64,000 nucleotides of DNA from contig CALUIR010000012.1 in NCBI GenBank assembly GCA_944320785.1, positions 1 to 64,000 on the forward strand. Direction: 5' to 3'. Positions 16,186 through 24,968 of this stretch are shown here, one piece after another; position 1 is the first letter of the stretch, and every line of letters begins with the position of its first letter. The position numbers were made by a program, and so were the translations under genes. This stretch comes from an uncultured Bacteroidaceae bacterium. GTDB taxonomy: Bacteria > Bacteroidota > Bacteroidia > Bacteroidales > Bacteroidaceae. The notes under the pieces are model-generated. The model worked only from the letters and a program-made list of their open reading frames with translations. It was not told where the DNA came from and did not search any database.

Positions 16186-18807
16186 TTACTTCAACCCGGC
16201 CAATTCAAGGATTTTGTCCACAGCAGCGCTCAAACCATCCGGGTTCTTTCCTCCTGCCGTGGCAAAATGAGGCTGGCCGCCTCCGCCACCTTGAATCAAC
16301 TTGGCCGCTTCCCGCACCAACTGTCCGGCATTCAATCCGGCCTTCACCATGTCATCGCTCATGATTACGGTCAGCAAAGGCTTGTCTTCACAAACGCTTC
16401 CAATCACCACGAAAAGATTCTCCGGGAACTGCCCTTTCAGTTGAAAAGCAAGGTTTTTCACCGTCTCAGCCGGTATCGGGAAAATGCCTTTCACAACTTT
16501 AACCCCATGCACGTCCTTGACGTTTCCTATCAATCGGTCTTTGAGCAAAGCCTCTTTTTCCTTCATGAAAGCTTCCACCTGTTTCTTCAGCCCGGCATTC
16601 TCATCAATGTATTTCGTAATGGCCTGCTTCAAATCCGGCGCATTGTTGAACAATGCTTTCAAATCGCCAATCATATCCAAAAGCGTATCAAGCATTTCCT
16701 CCACTTTAGCACCTGTCACGGCTTCAATGCGGCGCACGCCTGCTGCCACTGAACTTTCCGAAAGAATCTTCACCATCCCGATTTTCCCGGTCGCAGACAC
16801 ATGCGTGCCGCCACAGAATTCTATCGAAGAACCGAACTGAACCACACGCACCTCCTCACCATACTTCTCGCCAAAGAGTGCAATCGCTCCCAACTCACGG
16901 GCTTTTTCAATCGGCAAGTCCCGGTATTCTTTCAAAGGTATGTCCGCACGTATCTTTTCATTCACCAAATGTTCCACTTCACGAATCTGCTCCGGCGTGA
17001 CTTTCTGGAAATGCGAAAAGTCAAAACGCAAGGAATCCGGCGTGACAAGCGAGCCTTTCTGCTCCACATGCGTGCCTAATACTTGACGCAACGCCTCATC
17101 CAGCAAGTGGGTGCATGAATGATTGGCCGCACACGCTGCCCGCTTTCCCGTATCCACGCATGCCATCATCGGTGCTTCCGGATGCGTGGGGAGTTCTCTC
17201 ACAATATGAATCGGCAGATTGTTTTCCTTCTTGGTGTCAAGGACTTCTATTGTTTCAAACTCACTGACAAGCACTCCTGTGTCCCCTACCTGCCCACCGC
17301 TTTCGGCGTAAAACGGCGTGTTGCTCAGCACCAACTGGTAAAGCACCTGGTCCTTTTGCTTCACTTGGCGATAACGCAAAACAGAGGTCTCACACTCCGT
17401 ATAATCATAACCTACAAAATTCGTCTCGCCTTCTTGCAGAACCATCCAATCACCTGTTTCGACAGCCGCAGCATGACGGGCGCGAGCCTTCTGCTTTTGC
17501 ATCTCCGCTTCAAAGCCCTCCACGTCAGCCGTCAAACCGTTCTCACGGAGAATCAGTTCCGTCAAATCCAACGGGAAACCGAAGGTGTCATACAACGTGA
17601 AGGCATCCACACCGCTGATTCCAGTCTTCCCGGCAGACTTGACATCGGCTATCATCTTGTCCAACAAACGGATGCCCGTATCCAATGTACGCAGGAAAGC
17701 TTCTTCTTCTTCCTTGATTACCTTCTCTATCAATGACTGCTGCGCCTTCAGTTCCGGGTAGGCTCCGCCCATGTTTTCCACCAATACGGGAATCAATCTG
17801 TATATGAATGCCTTCTTCTGCCCCAAAAAAGTATAAGCATAACGAACGGCACGGCGAAGAATACGGCGAATCACATAGCCGGCTTTCGCATTCGACGGCA
17901 ATTGCCCGTCAGTGATGGAGAAAGCAATCGTGCGCACATGGTCTGCTACCACGCGCATGGCAACATCCACTTTCCCATCGCGACCATACACCGTTCCCGA
18001 CAATTCCCCGATGACTTCAATAATAGGCTGGAAAACATCCGTGTCATAATTCGACCTCTTTCCCTGCAAAGCCATGCACAGGCGTTCAAATCCCATGCCC
18101 GTGTCAATCACTTTGGCCGGAAGTTCTTCCAAATGCCCGTCGGCCTTGCGGTTGAACTGCATGAACACCAAGTTCCATATTTCAATCACTTGCGGATGGT
18201 CATGGTTCACCAATTCACGCCCTGCCAATTGTTTGCGTTCTTCCTCAGGACGCAGGTCGATATGTATCTCCGAACAAGGCCCGCAAGGGCCTGTATCCCC
18301 CATTTCCCAAAAATTATCATGTTTGTTGCCGTTGATGATATGGTCTTTCGGCAAGAACTGTTCCCAATAAGACGCGGCTTCATTGTCCCTGTCAAGCCCT
18401 TCGGCAGGGTCTCCTTCAAACACCGTTGCATAAAGGATGCCCGGATCCAGCTTCAGCACGTCCACCAAATACTCCCATGCCCACGAAATCGCTTCTTTCT
18501 TGAAATAATCACCGAAAGACCAGTTACCGAGCATTTCAAACATGGTGTGATGGTAAGTGTCATGCCCCACTTCTTCCAAGTCATTATGCTTGCCGCTCAC
18601 GCGCAGGCACTTCTGCGAATCGGCCACTCTCTTGTATTTGGCCGGATGGTTGCCCAAAATGATGTCCTTGAATTGGTTCATCCCGGCATTGGTGAACATC
18701 AATGTCGGGTCATCCTTAATCACCATAGGTGCAGAAGGGACAATCTGATGCCCCTTCGACTCAAAGAAACGTTTAAATGAATCTCTAATTTCGTTTGCTG
18801 ACAACAT
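16186..18807 (-). CDS. alaS: Alanyl-tRNA synthetase
   Basis: 873 residues, full length. The class II catalytic core ([58 protein letters not shown]) charges tRNA-Ala. The editing domain carries zinc ligands HSCTH and CGGTH. The C-Ala domain has a glycine run ([15 protein letters not shown]). It is monocistronic and divergent from the M23 peptidase gene, with overlapping promoter boxes. Confidence 0.96.
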   Translation of the reverse strand: MLSANEIRDSFKRFFESKGHQIVPSAPMVIKDDPTLMFTNAGMNQFKDIILGNHPAKYKRVADSQKCLRVSGKHNDLEEVGHDTYHHTMFEMLGNWSFGDYFKKEAISWAWEYLVDVLKLDPGILYATVFEGDPAEGLDRDNEAASYWEQFLPKDHIINGNKHDNFWEMGDTGPCGPCSEIHIDLRPEEERKQLAGRELVNHDHPQVIEIWNLVFMQFNRKADGHLEELPAKVIDTGMGFERLCMALQGKRSNYDTDVFQPIIEVIGELSGTVYGRDGKVDVAMRVVADHVRTIAFSITDGQLPSNAKAGYVIRRILRRAVRYAYTFLGQKKAFIYRLIPVLVENMGGAYPELKAQQSLIEKVIKEEEEAFLRTLDTGIRLLDKMIADVKSAGKTGISGVDAFTLYDTFGFPLDLTELILRENGLTADVEGFEAEMQKQKARARHAAAVETGDWMVLQEGETNFVGYDYTECETSVLRYRQVKQKDQVLYQLVLSNTPFYAESGGQVGDTGVLVSEFETIEVLDTKKENNLPIHIVRELPTHPEAPMMACVDTGKRAACAANHSCTHLLDEALRQVLGTHVEQKGSLVTPDSLRFDFSHFQKVTPEQIREVEHLVNEKIRADIPLKEYRDLPIEKARELGAIALFGEKYGEEVRVVQFGSSIEFCGGTHVSATGKIGMVKILSESSVAAGVRRIEAVTGAKVEEMLDTLLDMIGDLKALFNNAPDLKQAITKYIDENAGLKKQVEAFMKEKEALLKDRLIGNVKDVHGVKVVKGIFPIPAETVKNLAFQLKGQFPENLFVVIGSVCEDKPLLTVIMSDDMVKAGLNAGQLVREAAKLIQGGGGGQPHFATAGGKNPDGLSAAVDKILELAGLK

Positions 18808-18849
18808 ATCTACTACGATCTAAACATCTATTAATATTACAAAAAAGGA

Positions 18850-18880
18850 TTTGCAAAGATAGTTCGTTTTATTATTTTTG
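18850..18880 (+). promoter_or_regulatory. Bacteroidetes promoter of the M23 peptidase gene
   Basis: -33 TTTG (18850-18853), 19-nt spacer, -7 TATTTTTG (18873-18880): a full consensus match. The start near 18887 supports the peptidase start codon at 18934 over one at 18892. Confidence 0.8.
18854..18861 (-). promoter_or_regulatory. -7 element (TATCTTTG) of alaS
   Basis: Minus-strand TATCTTTG lies 47 nt upstream of the alaS ATG and directly abuts the -33 box of the divergent promoter, so both promoters occupy the same DNA. The -33 match for alaS is poor. Confidence 0.55.
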
Positions 18881-18933
18881 TCGTCATCTATGTGCGAAAT
18901 ATTCACGGTTGCACATCAAAAACCATAAAAACG

Positions 18934-19902
18934 ATGCGTAAAGTTTACTATGTTTACAATCCCAAGACACAAACTTACAATCGGGTTTACCCCACTGCCA
19001 GGCAACGGATAGCCAGCCTTTTCCGACGCATAATGGCCGGCCTTTCCTTGGCTGCAGTGGCCTGCATTGCCTTATACTTATTCCTGGATACCCCTTCTGA
19101 AAAGAACCTCCGAAGCGAGAACTCCAAACTGCTGGCCCAATACAATGTCCTTTCCCGGCAATTGGATGAGGCCTTGAACGTGCTTCAAGACATCCAGCAA
19201 CGTGACGACAACCTGTACCGGGTCATCTTCATGGCCAACCCCATCCCGGAAAGCGTGCGCAATGCCGGATACAGGGGAACCAACCGTTACGAGCAACTGA
19301 TGCACATGGCCAATGCCGACCTTGTGGTCAACACCACCCAGAAGATGGACCTGCTGAACAGGCAACTTTACATCCAGTCGCGCTCTTTTGACGAAATCAT
19401 CAGCCTGTGCAAACAGCATGAAAAGATGCTGAAATGCATCCCCGCCATACAACCGGTGTCAAACAAAGACCTGAAGAAGACCGCCTCCGGCTACGGCACC
19501 CGCATCGACCCTATCTATGGAACCGCGCGCTTTCATCAAGGGATGGACTTTTCCGCGCCGCAAGGCACTGACATCTATGCAACAGGAGACGGCACAGTCG
19601 TCAAAGCCGGATGGGAAACAGGATATGGCAACACCGTAGAGATAGACCATGGATTCGGTTACCGCACCAAATACGCCCACATGAAAAAATACAAGGTGAG
19701 AAGGGGGCAGAAAGTCATCCGGGGGGAAGTCATCGGAGAGGTAGGCAACACCGGGAAAAGCACCGGCCCGCACCTTCATTATGAAGTGATTGTCAACGGC
19801 CGACACGTCAACCCCGTGAATTACTATTTCATGGACCTAAGCGCCGAAAGTTATGACAAGATGATTCAGTTAGCCGCCAACCACGGGAAAATGCTCGATT
19901 AA
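18934..19902 (+). CDS. M23 family metallopeptidase (membrane-anchored, coiled coil)
   Basis: 322 residues. A cytoplasmic basic N-terminus (RKVYYVYNPKTQTYNRVYP) and one membrane helix (about 36-54) are followed by a coiled coil (SENSKLLAQYNVLSRQLDEALNVLQDI). A LytM/M23 domain follows with zinc ligands in FHQGMDFSAP (His and Asp) and HLHYEV. These enzymes cleave peptidoglycan cross-links or regulate amidases in division and wall growth. Start set by the promoter at 18850. The MerR gene begins 4 nt after the stop, so they probably form an operon. Confidence 0.9.
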   Translation: MRKVYYVYNPKTQTYNRVYPTARQRIASLFRRIMAGLSLAAVACIALYLFLDTPSEKNLRSENSKLLAQYNVLSRQLDEALNVLQDIQQRDDNLYRVIFMANPIPESVRNAGYRGTNRYEQLMHMANADLVVNTTQKMDLLNRQLYIQSRSFDEIISLCKQHEKMLKCIPAIQPVSNKDLKKTASGYGTRIDPIYGTARFHQGMDFSAPQGTDIYATGDGTVVKAGWETGYGNTVEIDHGFGYRTKYAHMKKYKVRRGQKVIRGEVIGEVGNTGKSTGPHLHYEVIVNGRHVNPVNYYFMDLSAESYDKMIQLAANHGKMLD

Positions 19903-19905
19903 CCC

Positions 19906-20259
19906 ATGTCTGCTATGCCTGCCCCATCGGAACAGAACGTGAAACTATATTATTCCATCCGCGAAGTCGCACGGATGTTCAACGTCAATGAATCATTGAT
20001 TCGTTTTTGGGAGAAAGAATTCCCGGACATTCATCCGCAACGCAATGCCAAAGGCACCCGCCAATACCGGAAAGAAGACATCGAAAGCATCAAGCTCGTT
20101 TATCATTTGGTGAAAGAAAAGGGAATGACCTTGGACGGCGCGCGCAAAAGGCTGAAAGACAACAAAAGGAAATCCGCCCGGACATTAGAAGTCATCGAAC
20201 GGCTGAAAAGCATCAAAGAAGAACTCATGGAAATGAAAAAGGAACTGGATGCCATTTGA
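19906..20259 (+). CDS. MerR family transcriptional regulator
   Basis: 117 residues. The winged HTH of MerR is at about 12-80 (KLYYSIREVARMFNVNESLIRFWEKEFPDIHPQRNAKGTRQYRKEDIESI), followed by a short coiled coil (RTLEVIERLKSIKEELMEMKKEL) for dimerisation. There is no C-terminal ligand domain and no metal-binding cysteine, so it resembles the short RacA/HTH_17-type members common in Bacteroidetes. Only 3 nt separate it from the M23 gene, suggesting co-expression. The regulon is unknown. Confidence 0.88.
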   Translation: MSAMPAPSEQNVKLYYSIREVARMFNVNESLIRFWEKEFPDIHPQRNAKGTRQYRKEDIESIKLVYHLVKEKGMTLDGARKRLKDNKRKSARTLEVIERLKSIKEELMEMKKELDAI

Positions 20260-20289
20260 CCGGCATCCGCCCCCTCTTTTTCCCACAGG

Positions 20290-20820
20290 TCACATGGCCT
20301 GGTTGTACACATTCGCATAAATCCCGCGCTTCACCTCCTCCTCGCCGGGGACAGGGCATCCCAAATCATTCACCATCAGGTACAATGACAATGATTTCCC
20401 TCCCGGACGGTAAGCGGGCTGAAGATAATCCTTGGCAAACAAACGGTAACCGGCCCTTTCATAAAAGCCAATCCGCCGTCGGCTCATCTCGTCTTGCGGA
20501 AGTTCCACCTCCAAGACAACCGGCATGTCCCAAGTCTCCTGCAGGCATTCCAACACTTTCCGCCCATATCCTCCGTTCCGATGTTCCGGCGAAATGGCCA
20601 AATGCTCTATATAATAGAAGCCCGGCAGTTTCCAATATGCCAATATGCCGACAAGATTCCCGTCCTGCAAAATCACATTATTGGAAAACAACGGATTGCA
20701 ATCCGTATTCCTGCGCTGTTCTGCCAAATCCCGGTATTCATCCTCCGGGAAAGCCGTTTGCAGCAAACGTTCTGCAAAGCCATACTCCGAATCCTCCGTG
20801 TGAATTTCCTTCAATTCCAT
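20290..20820 (-). CDS. GNAT family N-acetyltransferase
   Basis: 176 residues. The acetyl-CoA-binding segment (IEHLAISPEHRNGGYGRKVLECL, with the R/QxxGxG/A-type loop NGGYGR) is at about 77-95. The later strand-helix (RRRIGFYERAGYRLF) is the usual GNAT motif B. The substrate is unknown. A perfect promoter lies just upstream; the gene is transcribed alone, convergent with the MerR gene. Confidence 0.88.
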   Translation of the reverse strand: MELKEIHTEDSEYGFAERLLQTAFPEDEYRDLAEQRRNTDCNPLFSNNVILQDGNLVGILAYWKLPGFYYIEHLAISPEHRNGGYGRKVLECLQETWDMPVVLEVELPQDEMSRRRIGFYERAGYRLFAKDYLQPAYRPGGKSLSLYLMVNDLGCPVPGEEEVKRGIYANVYNQAM

Positions 20821-20849
20821 TTATACTGTCCTTTTATGGGTTATGTCCG

Positions 20850-20880
20850 CAAAAATACTTTTTCTTATCCATACCGCAAA
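20850..20880 (-). promoter_or_regulatory. Bacteroidetes promoter of the GNAT gene
   Basis: Minus strand: -33 TTTG (20877-20880), 19-nt spacer, -7 TATTTTTG (20850-20857). Full consensus; the start would be near 20843. Confidence 0.8.
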
Positions 20881-21059
20881 CAAGAAGAAAAGAAATGTGC
20901 CGCATGCTCCTTCCATGCTTCCTGCAGGACAAGAAGTGAGCCACAAAAACAGGCCAAGACTTCCGCATGCGGCAAAAGCGACAGGCACAGGATGCAAAAT
21001 GGGCCGGGGCATCGGAACTTTTTTTGTCAGCACGCATTCCGTTTTTATCCGAATATGAC

Positions 21060-21067
21060 TATTTTTG
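21060..21067 (+). promoter_or_regulatory. -7 element (TATTTTTG) of the Lrp/AsnC gene
   Basis: TATTTTTG lies 32 nt before the ATG at 21100. No consensus -33. Confidence 0.5.
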
Positions 21068-21099
21068 CAGCGATTATCGAATTATAAGTGCATCACAAA

Positions 21100-21576
21100 A
21101 TGAGAAATTACCAATTGAGCCCGTTGGATCTGCAAATCCTGAAACTGATTGCCAACGATGCAAGGATTCCCTTCCTGGAAGTGGCAAGAGCCTGCAACGT
21201 ATCAGGCGCCGCTATCCACCAGCGGATACAAAAGCTGACGAGCCTGGGCGTGCTGAAAGGCACGGAATATGTGATTGACCCGGAAAAGATAGGCTACGAG
21301 ACATGCGCCTATATCGGCCTGTACCTGAAGAATCCTGAACAATTCGACCACGTGATGGACGAACTGAGAAAGATGCCGGAAGTCGTGGAATGCCATTTCA
21401 CCACCGGGCAATACGACATGTTCATCAAAATATACGCCAAGAACAACCATCATCTGCTCAGCATCATCCATGACAAGCTGCAGCCATTGGGGCTTTCGCG
21501 CACGGAGACACTGATATCTTTCCACGAAGCCATCAAGCGCCAGATACCCGTCAGCGATAAGGAAGACGGGCTATAA
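21100..21576 (+). CDS. Lrp/AsnC family transcriptional regulator
   Basis: 158 residues from ATG (MRNYQLSPLDLQILKLIAND); a GTG 12 nt upstream (21088) is in frame but less likely. The HTH is FLEVARACNVSGAAIHQRIQKLTSLGVLKG and the RAM ligand domain begins about residue 60 (YETCAYIGLYLKNPEQFDHV; VVECHFTTGQYDMFIKIYA). Such proteins form octamers that sense amino acids or other small molecules. Targets are unknown. A perfect 11-bp hairpin follows the stop. Confidence 0.9.
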   Translation: MRNYQLSPLDLQILKLIANDARIPFLEVARACNVSGAAIHQRIQKLTSLGVLKGTEYVIDPEKIGYETCAYIGLYLKNPEQFDHVMDELRKMPEVVECHFTTGQYDMFIKIYAKNNHHLLSIIHDKLQPLGLSRTETLISFHEAIKRQIPVSDKEDGL

Positions 21577-21581
21577 GCCCT

Positions 21582-21619
21582 GGCATCCCATGCCTTTCCT
21601 GCGGGAACCATGGGATGCC
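21582..21619 (+). terminator. Hairpin after the Lrp gene
   Basis: GGCATCCCATG (21582-21592) pairs perfectly with CATGGGATGCC (21609-21619), 5 nt after the stop, with a 16-nt loop. It lacks a T-run, so it may be a 3'-end stabiliser or a weak terminator. Confidence 0.45.
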
Positions 21620-21741
21620 CCGCCCGCGCTTTCGCAAATAATCTCCCGTTTAACAGCAAAAAAGCACCGCATAAGCATCAAAACCTACGGATTAATCCGT
21701 TTGCGCCATTTTCATGCCTTCCAAGTATCTTTCCCTTTCAC

Positions 21742-21749
21742 TACTTTTG
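21742..21749 (+). promoter_or_regulatory. -7 element (TACTTTTG) of a candidate small RNA
   Basis: TACTTTTG in the Lrp-thyA gap (348 nt). It predicts a start near 21756, exactly where the first stem of the candidate RNA begins. No clear -33 box. A lone 14-bp palindrome ACGGATTAATCCGT (21687-21700) lies 41 nt upstream. Confidence 0.4.
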
Positions 21750-21755
21750 CCCTTG

Positions 21756-21893
21756 AAATAACACAGCACATATTGATATATTAAATTTCTTATCGCTCTC
21801 TCTGTTATTTGAAAACGGGCGCAATAACGCAGAGGCTGCAGGATGCCCGACAAAAAAAGATGCAAGCGCGGCTTACGTGCTTGCATCTTTTTT
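21756..21893 (+). ncRNA. Candidate structured small RNA or thyA leader
   Basis: About 138 nt between a -7 box and an intrinsic terminator. Three stems are visible. AAATAACA (21756-21763) pairs with TGTTATTT (21803-21810). CGGGC (21816-21820) pairs with GCCCG (21845-21849). The terminator stem is at 21859-21867/21879-21887. It has no convincing open frame. It either ends before thyA as an independent RNA or works as an attenuating leader. The family is not recognised; it does not look like tmRNA, SRP RNA or RNase P RNA. Confidence 0.4.
21852..21893 (+). terminator. Intrinsic terminator upstream of thyA
   Basis: GATGCAAGC/GCTTGCATC stem, extended by an A-run/T-run pair, with TTTTTT at 21888-21893. 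The thyA -7 box begins 3 nt later. Confidence 0.8.
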
Positions 21894-21895
21894 CA

Positions 21896-21903
21896 TACTT
21901 TTG
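21896..21903 (+). promoter_or_regulatory. -7 element (TACTTTTG) of thyA-folA
   Basis: TACTTTTG lies 21 nt before the thyA ATG. Its -33 region falls inside the terminator stem and shows no TTTG. Confidence 0.45.
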
Positions 21904-21924
21904 CCATACAAAAGCTGGATGGCC

Positions 21925-22719
21925 ATGAAACAATACTTAGACTTGCTGCGACACGTGCTTGAACACGGCACGCGCAAAGAAGACCGCACAGGCACAGGCA
22001 CCGTCAGCACGTTCGGATACCAGATGCGTTTCCGGATGGATGATGGCTTCCCCTGCCTCACGACCAAGAAATTGCACTTGAAATCCATCATCCACGAGTT
22101 GCTTTGGTTCCTAAAGGGCGACACCAACGTGCATTATTTGCAGGAAAACGGCGTGAGGATATGGAACGAATGGGCAGACGAAAACGGCGACCTCGGCCAT
22201 ATATACGGCTACCAATGGCGCTCATGGCCCGACTACGACGGAGGACACATTGACCAGATCCAGGAAGCAGTGCGCCAAATCAAGGAAACACCGGATTCAC
22301 GCAGAATCATCGTCAGCGCATGGAACGTGGCCGACCTCGGGAAGATGAATCTTCCGCCCTGCCACGTCTTGTTCCAATTTTACGTGGCCGACGGGCGGCT
22401 CAGCCTGCAACTCTACCAACGCAGCGCGGACATCTTCCTGGGCGTACCGTTCAACATCGCGTCCTACGCCCTGCTCCTCCTGATGATGGCGCAAGTCACC
22501 GGGCTGCAGCCGGGCGATTTCATCCACACCTTGGGCGACGCGCACATCTACCTGAACCACATCGACCAAGTAAAACTGCAACTCACCCGCGAACCCCGCC
22601 CGCTGCCGCAAATGCTCCTCAACCCGGAACGGAAGGACTTGCTCAGCTTCGAATACAATGATTTCCAACTCATCCACTACAACCCCCACCCGCACATTGC
22701 GGGAAAAGTGTCCGTATGA
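21925..22719 (+). CDS. thyA: Thymidylate synthase
   Basis: 264 residues, the same length as E. coli ThyA. Motifs: [19 protein letters not shown] (folate/phosphate loop), [16 protein letters not shown], the catalytic Cys in [40 protein letters not shown], and [11 protein letters not shown]. It makes dTMP from dUMP with methylene-tetrahydrofolate, producing dihydrofolate. Start chosen at MKQYLDLL; the frame is open to 21877 but that runs through the terminator and promoter. It overlaps folA by 4 nt (ATGA). Confidence 0.97.
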   Translation: MKQYLDLLRHVLEHGTRKEDRTGTGTVSTFGYQMRFRMDDGFPCLTTKKLHLKSIIHELLWFLKGDTNVHYLQENGVRIWNEWADENGDLGHIYGYQWRSWPDYDGGHIDQIQEAVRQIKETPDSRRIIVSAWNVADLGKMNLPPCHVLFQFYVADGRLSLQLYQRSADIFLGVPFNIASYALLLLMMAQVTGLQPGDFIHTLGDAHIYLNHIDQVKLQLTREPRPLPQMLLNPERKDLLSFEYNDFQLIHYNPHPHIAGKVSV

Positions 22720-23216
22720 CCATGCACATCTCCATCATCGCAGCCTTGGCGCTCAACCGCGCCATCGGGCATGAGAACCGCCTCCTCTACCATCTGCCCG
22801 ACGACATGAAGCGTTTCAAAGCCCTCACCACAGGACACACGGTCGTCATGGGGCGGAAAACATTCGAATCGCTCCCCAAAGGCGCCTTGCCCAACCGCCG
22901 CAACATCGTCCTTACCCGGCAGGACATGCGCTTCGAAGGCGCGGAAACCTGCCACTCCCTGGAAGAAGCACTCAGCCGCTGCGGCGCGGAAGAAGAAGTG
23001 TTCATCATCGGCGGGGCGGAGATTTACCGCCAAAGCATCGGCATGGCGCAAAGGATGCATCTCACCCTCGTGCATGACAGCCCGGAGGAAGCCGATGCCT
23101 TCTTCCCTCCCATCGACCCGGAGCAATGGGCGGAAGAAAGCAAGGAATGCCACCCGGCCGACGAGAAGCACCGCTACCCCTGCGACTTCATCTGCCTGGC
23201 AAGGAAAAAGCAATAA
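22716..23216 (+). CDS. folA: Dihydrofolate reductase
   Basis: 166 residues. Motifs: [29 protein letters not shown] (active-site Asp in LPDDMKRFK), [21 protein letters not shown] for NADPH, and [14 protein letters not shown]. It regenerates tetrahydrofolate from the dihydrofolate made by ThyA; the ATGA overlap implies translational coupling of the two. Nothing unusual in the motifs. The downstream 169 nt hold a hairpin and the start of the ECF operon. Confidence 0.96.
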   Translation: MTMHISIIAALALNRAIGHENRLLYHLPDDMKRFKALTTGHTVVMGRKTFESLPKGALPNRRNIVLTRQDMRFEGAETCHSLEEALSRCGAEEEVFIIGGAEIYRQSIGMAQRMHLTLVHDSPEEADAFFPPIDPEQWAEESKECHPADEKHRYPCDFICLARKKQ

Positions 23217-23310
23217 CAAGCACGGCCAGCGGCAAAACAGCTTCCGCAAAGCAGGCAGGCGGGAACTTAAAAAAATGCAAAAAGGCAGGCGCACGTTTTA
23301 CTTTTCCGCC

Positions 23311-23334
23311 CTTTGCCGGTCTATCCGGCAAAAG
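23311..23334 (+). terminator. Hairpin between folA and the ECF sigma operon
   Basis: CTTTGCCGG (23311-23319) pairs with CCGGCAAA (23325-23332) around a 5-nt loop. There is no T-run after it. It could terminate folA transcription poorly or lie in the leader of the next operon. Confidence 0.4.
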
Positions 23335-23385
23335 GCGTCCCAAAAGGACTGCCTGGGAAAGTGAAACATCAAAAACAACCACATC

Positions 23386-23589
23386 ATGAAAACAAAAATC
23401 CTGCTGACGGCCAGCGCCATCTTTCTTTGCTGCTCCTGCACCGTACACCAACATGCGCCACGCCCGCACCGCCACCCGCACCGCCATCACCATCATCACT
23501 TGGCGGAAGCCATGCAGGAGAGGCCGGCGTTGCAAGCCTGCGCTTTTTGGAATGCCTTGCAGGAAGCCCCCACATGCCGTGCCTTATGA
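23386..23589 (+). CDS. Small His-rich lipoprotein upstream of an ECF sigma factor
   Basis: 67 residues. A signal peptide (MKTKILLTASAIFLCCSC) has a plausible lipobox ending at the third Cys. It is followed by ten His within 18 residues (HQHAPRPHRHPHRHHHHH) and two more Cys near the C-terminus. The stop overlaps the sigma-factor start as ATGA (23586-23589), so the two are likely translationally coupled. The function is unknown; the His cluster and envelope location suggest metal binding (Zn, Ni, Cu). It could be a spurious frame, but the combination of signal, lipobox and coupling argues against that. Confidence 0.6.
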   Translation: MKTKILLTASAIFLCCSCTVHQHAPRPHRHPHRHHHHHLAEAMQERPALQACAFWNALQEAPTCRAL

Positions 23590-24128
23590 CAGGGGAAGAC
23601 AAAGACATCCTGTCCATCCTCCAAAGGAACAGCGAGAAAGGTTTCCGCCTGTTGATGGGAAAGTACCAGGAACCGATCTATTGGCACATCCGGCGGCTCG
23701 TCGTGTCGCACGATGACGCACAGGACGCAACCCAGGAAACATTCGTGCGCGTGTTCCGCAACCTGGGGCAAGTCAAGAAGAAAGATTCTTTCGCCGCATG
23801 GATATACCGCATCGCGACCAACGAAGCTTTCCGCATCTTGGACGCACGCAAGGCAGAAACCATGGACTTGGACGCCAGCCAAGAAAACATAAAAAGCCTC
23901 ATGGCGGATGAATATGTTGACTACTCAGACTTGGAGACCGTGAGATTGCAGGAAGCCATCCTGTCGCTGCCCCCAAAGCAGCAACTGGCTTTCAACTTGC
24001 GGTACTACGACGAACTGGGATACGAAGACATCGCCGGCATCATCGGCGCCACAGCCGCCAGCGCGAAAGCAAACTACCATATCGCCAAGGAAAAAATCAT
24101 TGCATACATGAATAACCACAGTGAATGA
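23586..24128 (+). CDS. RNA polymerase ECF-type sigma-70 factor
   Basis: 180 residues. Sigma region 2 is at about 20-85 (FRLLMGKYQEPIYWHIRRLVVSHDDAQDATQETFVRVFRNL, then FAAWIYRIATNEAFRIL) and region 4 at about 120-175 (LPPKQQLAFNLRYYDELGYEDIAGIIGATAASAKANYHIAKEKI). There is no region 3, as expected for ECF factors. The ATG at 23586 (MTGEDKDILS) is chosen because it overlaps the upstream lipoprotein stop; an alternative ATG at 23574 exists. The anti-sigma-like gene starts 2 nt after the stop, so it is held by a membrane anti-sigma factor and released by an envelope signal (inference). Confidence 0.9.
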   Translation: MTGEDKDILSILQRNSEKGFRLLMGKYQEPIYWHIRRLVVSHDDAQDATQETFVRVFRNLGQVKKKDSFAAWIYRIATNEAFRILDARKAETMDLDASQENIKSLMADEYVDYSDLETVRLQEAILSLPPKQQLAFNLRYYDELGYEDIAGIIGATAASAKANYHIAKEKIIAYMNNHSE

Positions 24129-24129
24129 C

Positions 24130-24465
24130 ATGGGAAAAGATTATGACCTCAGCAAAATCGGGAAACGGATGCCCTACAAAGTGCCGGAAGGCTTCTTCAA
24201 GGAAATGGAAGAAAGAATATGGGAAGAAACCGGCCATGCCCCGGCTGTCCCCGCCCCCAACAGGCGCGCCATCCTGCCTGCCGCCTTGAAATGGGCCATG
24301 GCAACAGCCGCCATCGCCGCATTGCTCTTCCTCGCCAACCTGCATCCATCCAAGGACAATGCCGGAAGCCTCACCCGCATCGAGGAAGCATACGAACGCC
24401 TGAGCATGGAGGACCAGGCGCACATGCTCGAAATATACCAAGAAGACCTATTTATAAACCATTAA
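24130..24465 (+). CDS. Probable anti-sigma factor, single-pass membrane protein
   Basis: 111 residues. The cytoplasmic N-terminal part (YDLSKIGKRMPYKVPEGFFKEMEERIWEET) is typical of small Bacteroides anti-sigma proteins. One membrane helix (about 58-73, WAMATAAIAALLFLA) is followed by a short periplasmic tail with EEAYERLSMEDQAHMLEIYQEDLF. There is no zinc-binding ZAS motif. A GTG at 24121 overlapping the sigma stop is an alternative start. Its place between an ECF sigma gene and a periplasmic CpxP/Spy-like gene supports the call. Confidence 0.75.
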   Translation: MGKDYDLSKIGKRMPYKVPEGFFKEMEERIWEETGHAPAVPAPNRRAILPAALKWAMATAAIAALLFLANLHPSKDNAGSLTRIEEAYERLSMEDQAHMLEIYQEDLFINH

Positions 24466-24477
24466 AAAGGAAACATC

Positions 24478-24918
24478 ATGAAAAAGTTATTGGGAACCAT
24501 CCTTTTCATCGCGGCAATGGCCGCTTACAGCAACGGGCTGCATGCCCAAAGCAATGAACAGCGCATGACGCGCGAACAACTGGCGGAAACACAGGCGCGC
24601 CACATTGCCGACGAACTGGCCATGGACGACGCCACAAGCGAAAAGTTCGTCGCAACCTACTGCCAGTTCCAAAAAGAATTATGGCAACTCGGTCCTCGCC
24701 AGAAGGGCCATCGGCCCCAGACAGAGGCGGAAACGAAGGAAGCCATCAACGAGCATTTTGAACACAGCCAGAAAATACTGGACTTGCGGAAGAAATACTA
24801 CGCCATCTACAGTGAGTTCCTCACCCAGAAGCAAATCCAGAAGGTGTACGAAACAGAAAGGGACATCATGAAGCACTTGAGAAACCGCGCCCCCATGCGC
24901 CCCGGGAAGCGGCCATAA
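24478..24918 (+). CDS. Periplasmic helical protein, Spy/CpxP-like
   Basis: 146 residues. A signal peptide (about 1-24, ending GLHAQ) precedes an all-helical, charge-rich domain with RMTREQLAETQARHIADELAMDDATSEKFVATYCQFQKELW and FLTQKQIQKVYETERD. The latter resembles the LTxxQ repeats of Spy/CpxP envelope-stress chaperones. It follows the anti-sigma gene by 12 nt as the last gene of the operon and is probably a target of the sigma factor. A signal-sensing role similar to CpxP is possible. Confidence 0.72.
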   Translation: MKKLLGTILFIAAMAAYSNGLHAQSNEQRMTREQLAETQARHIADELAMDDATSEKFVATYCQFQKELWQLGPRQKGHRPQTEAETKEAINEHFEHSQKILDLRKKYYAIYSEFLTQKQIQKVYETERDIMKHLRNRAPMRPGKRP

Positions 24919-24968
24919 TGGGAAGCGGCAGGGCAAAACGGGAAAAATGAAGAAAACCAACGGCGAGA

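Noticed and set aside
20821-21037. Small membrane-like frames upstream of the GNAT gene on the minus strand
   Set aside because: They lie over a perfect GNAT promoter (20850-20880) and run in two competing frames with no conserved features.
21756-21893. 6S RNA
   Set aside because: There is no long closing helix joining the two ends and no central bubble; the stems are short and separate.
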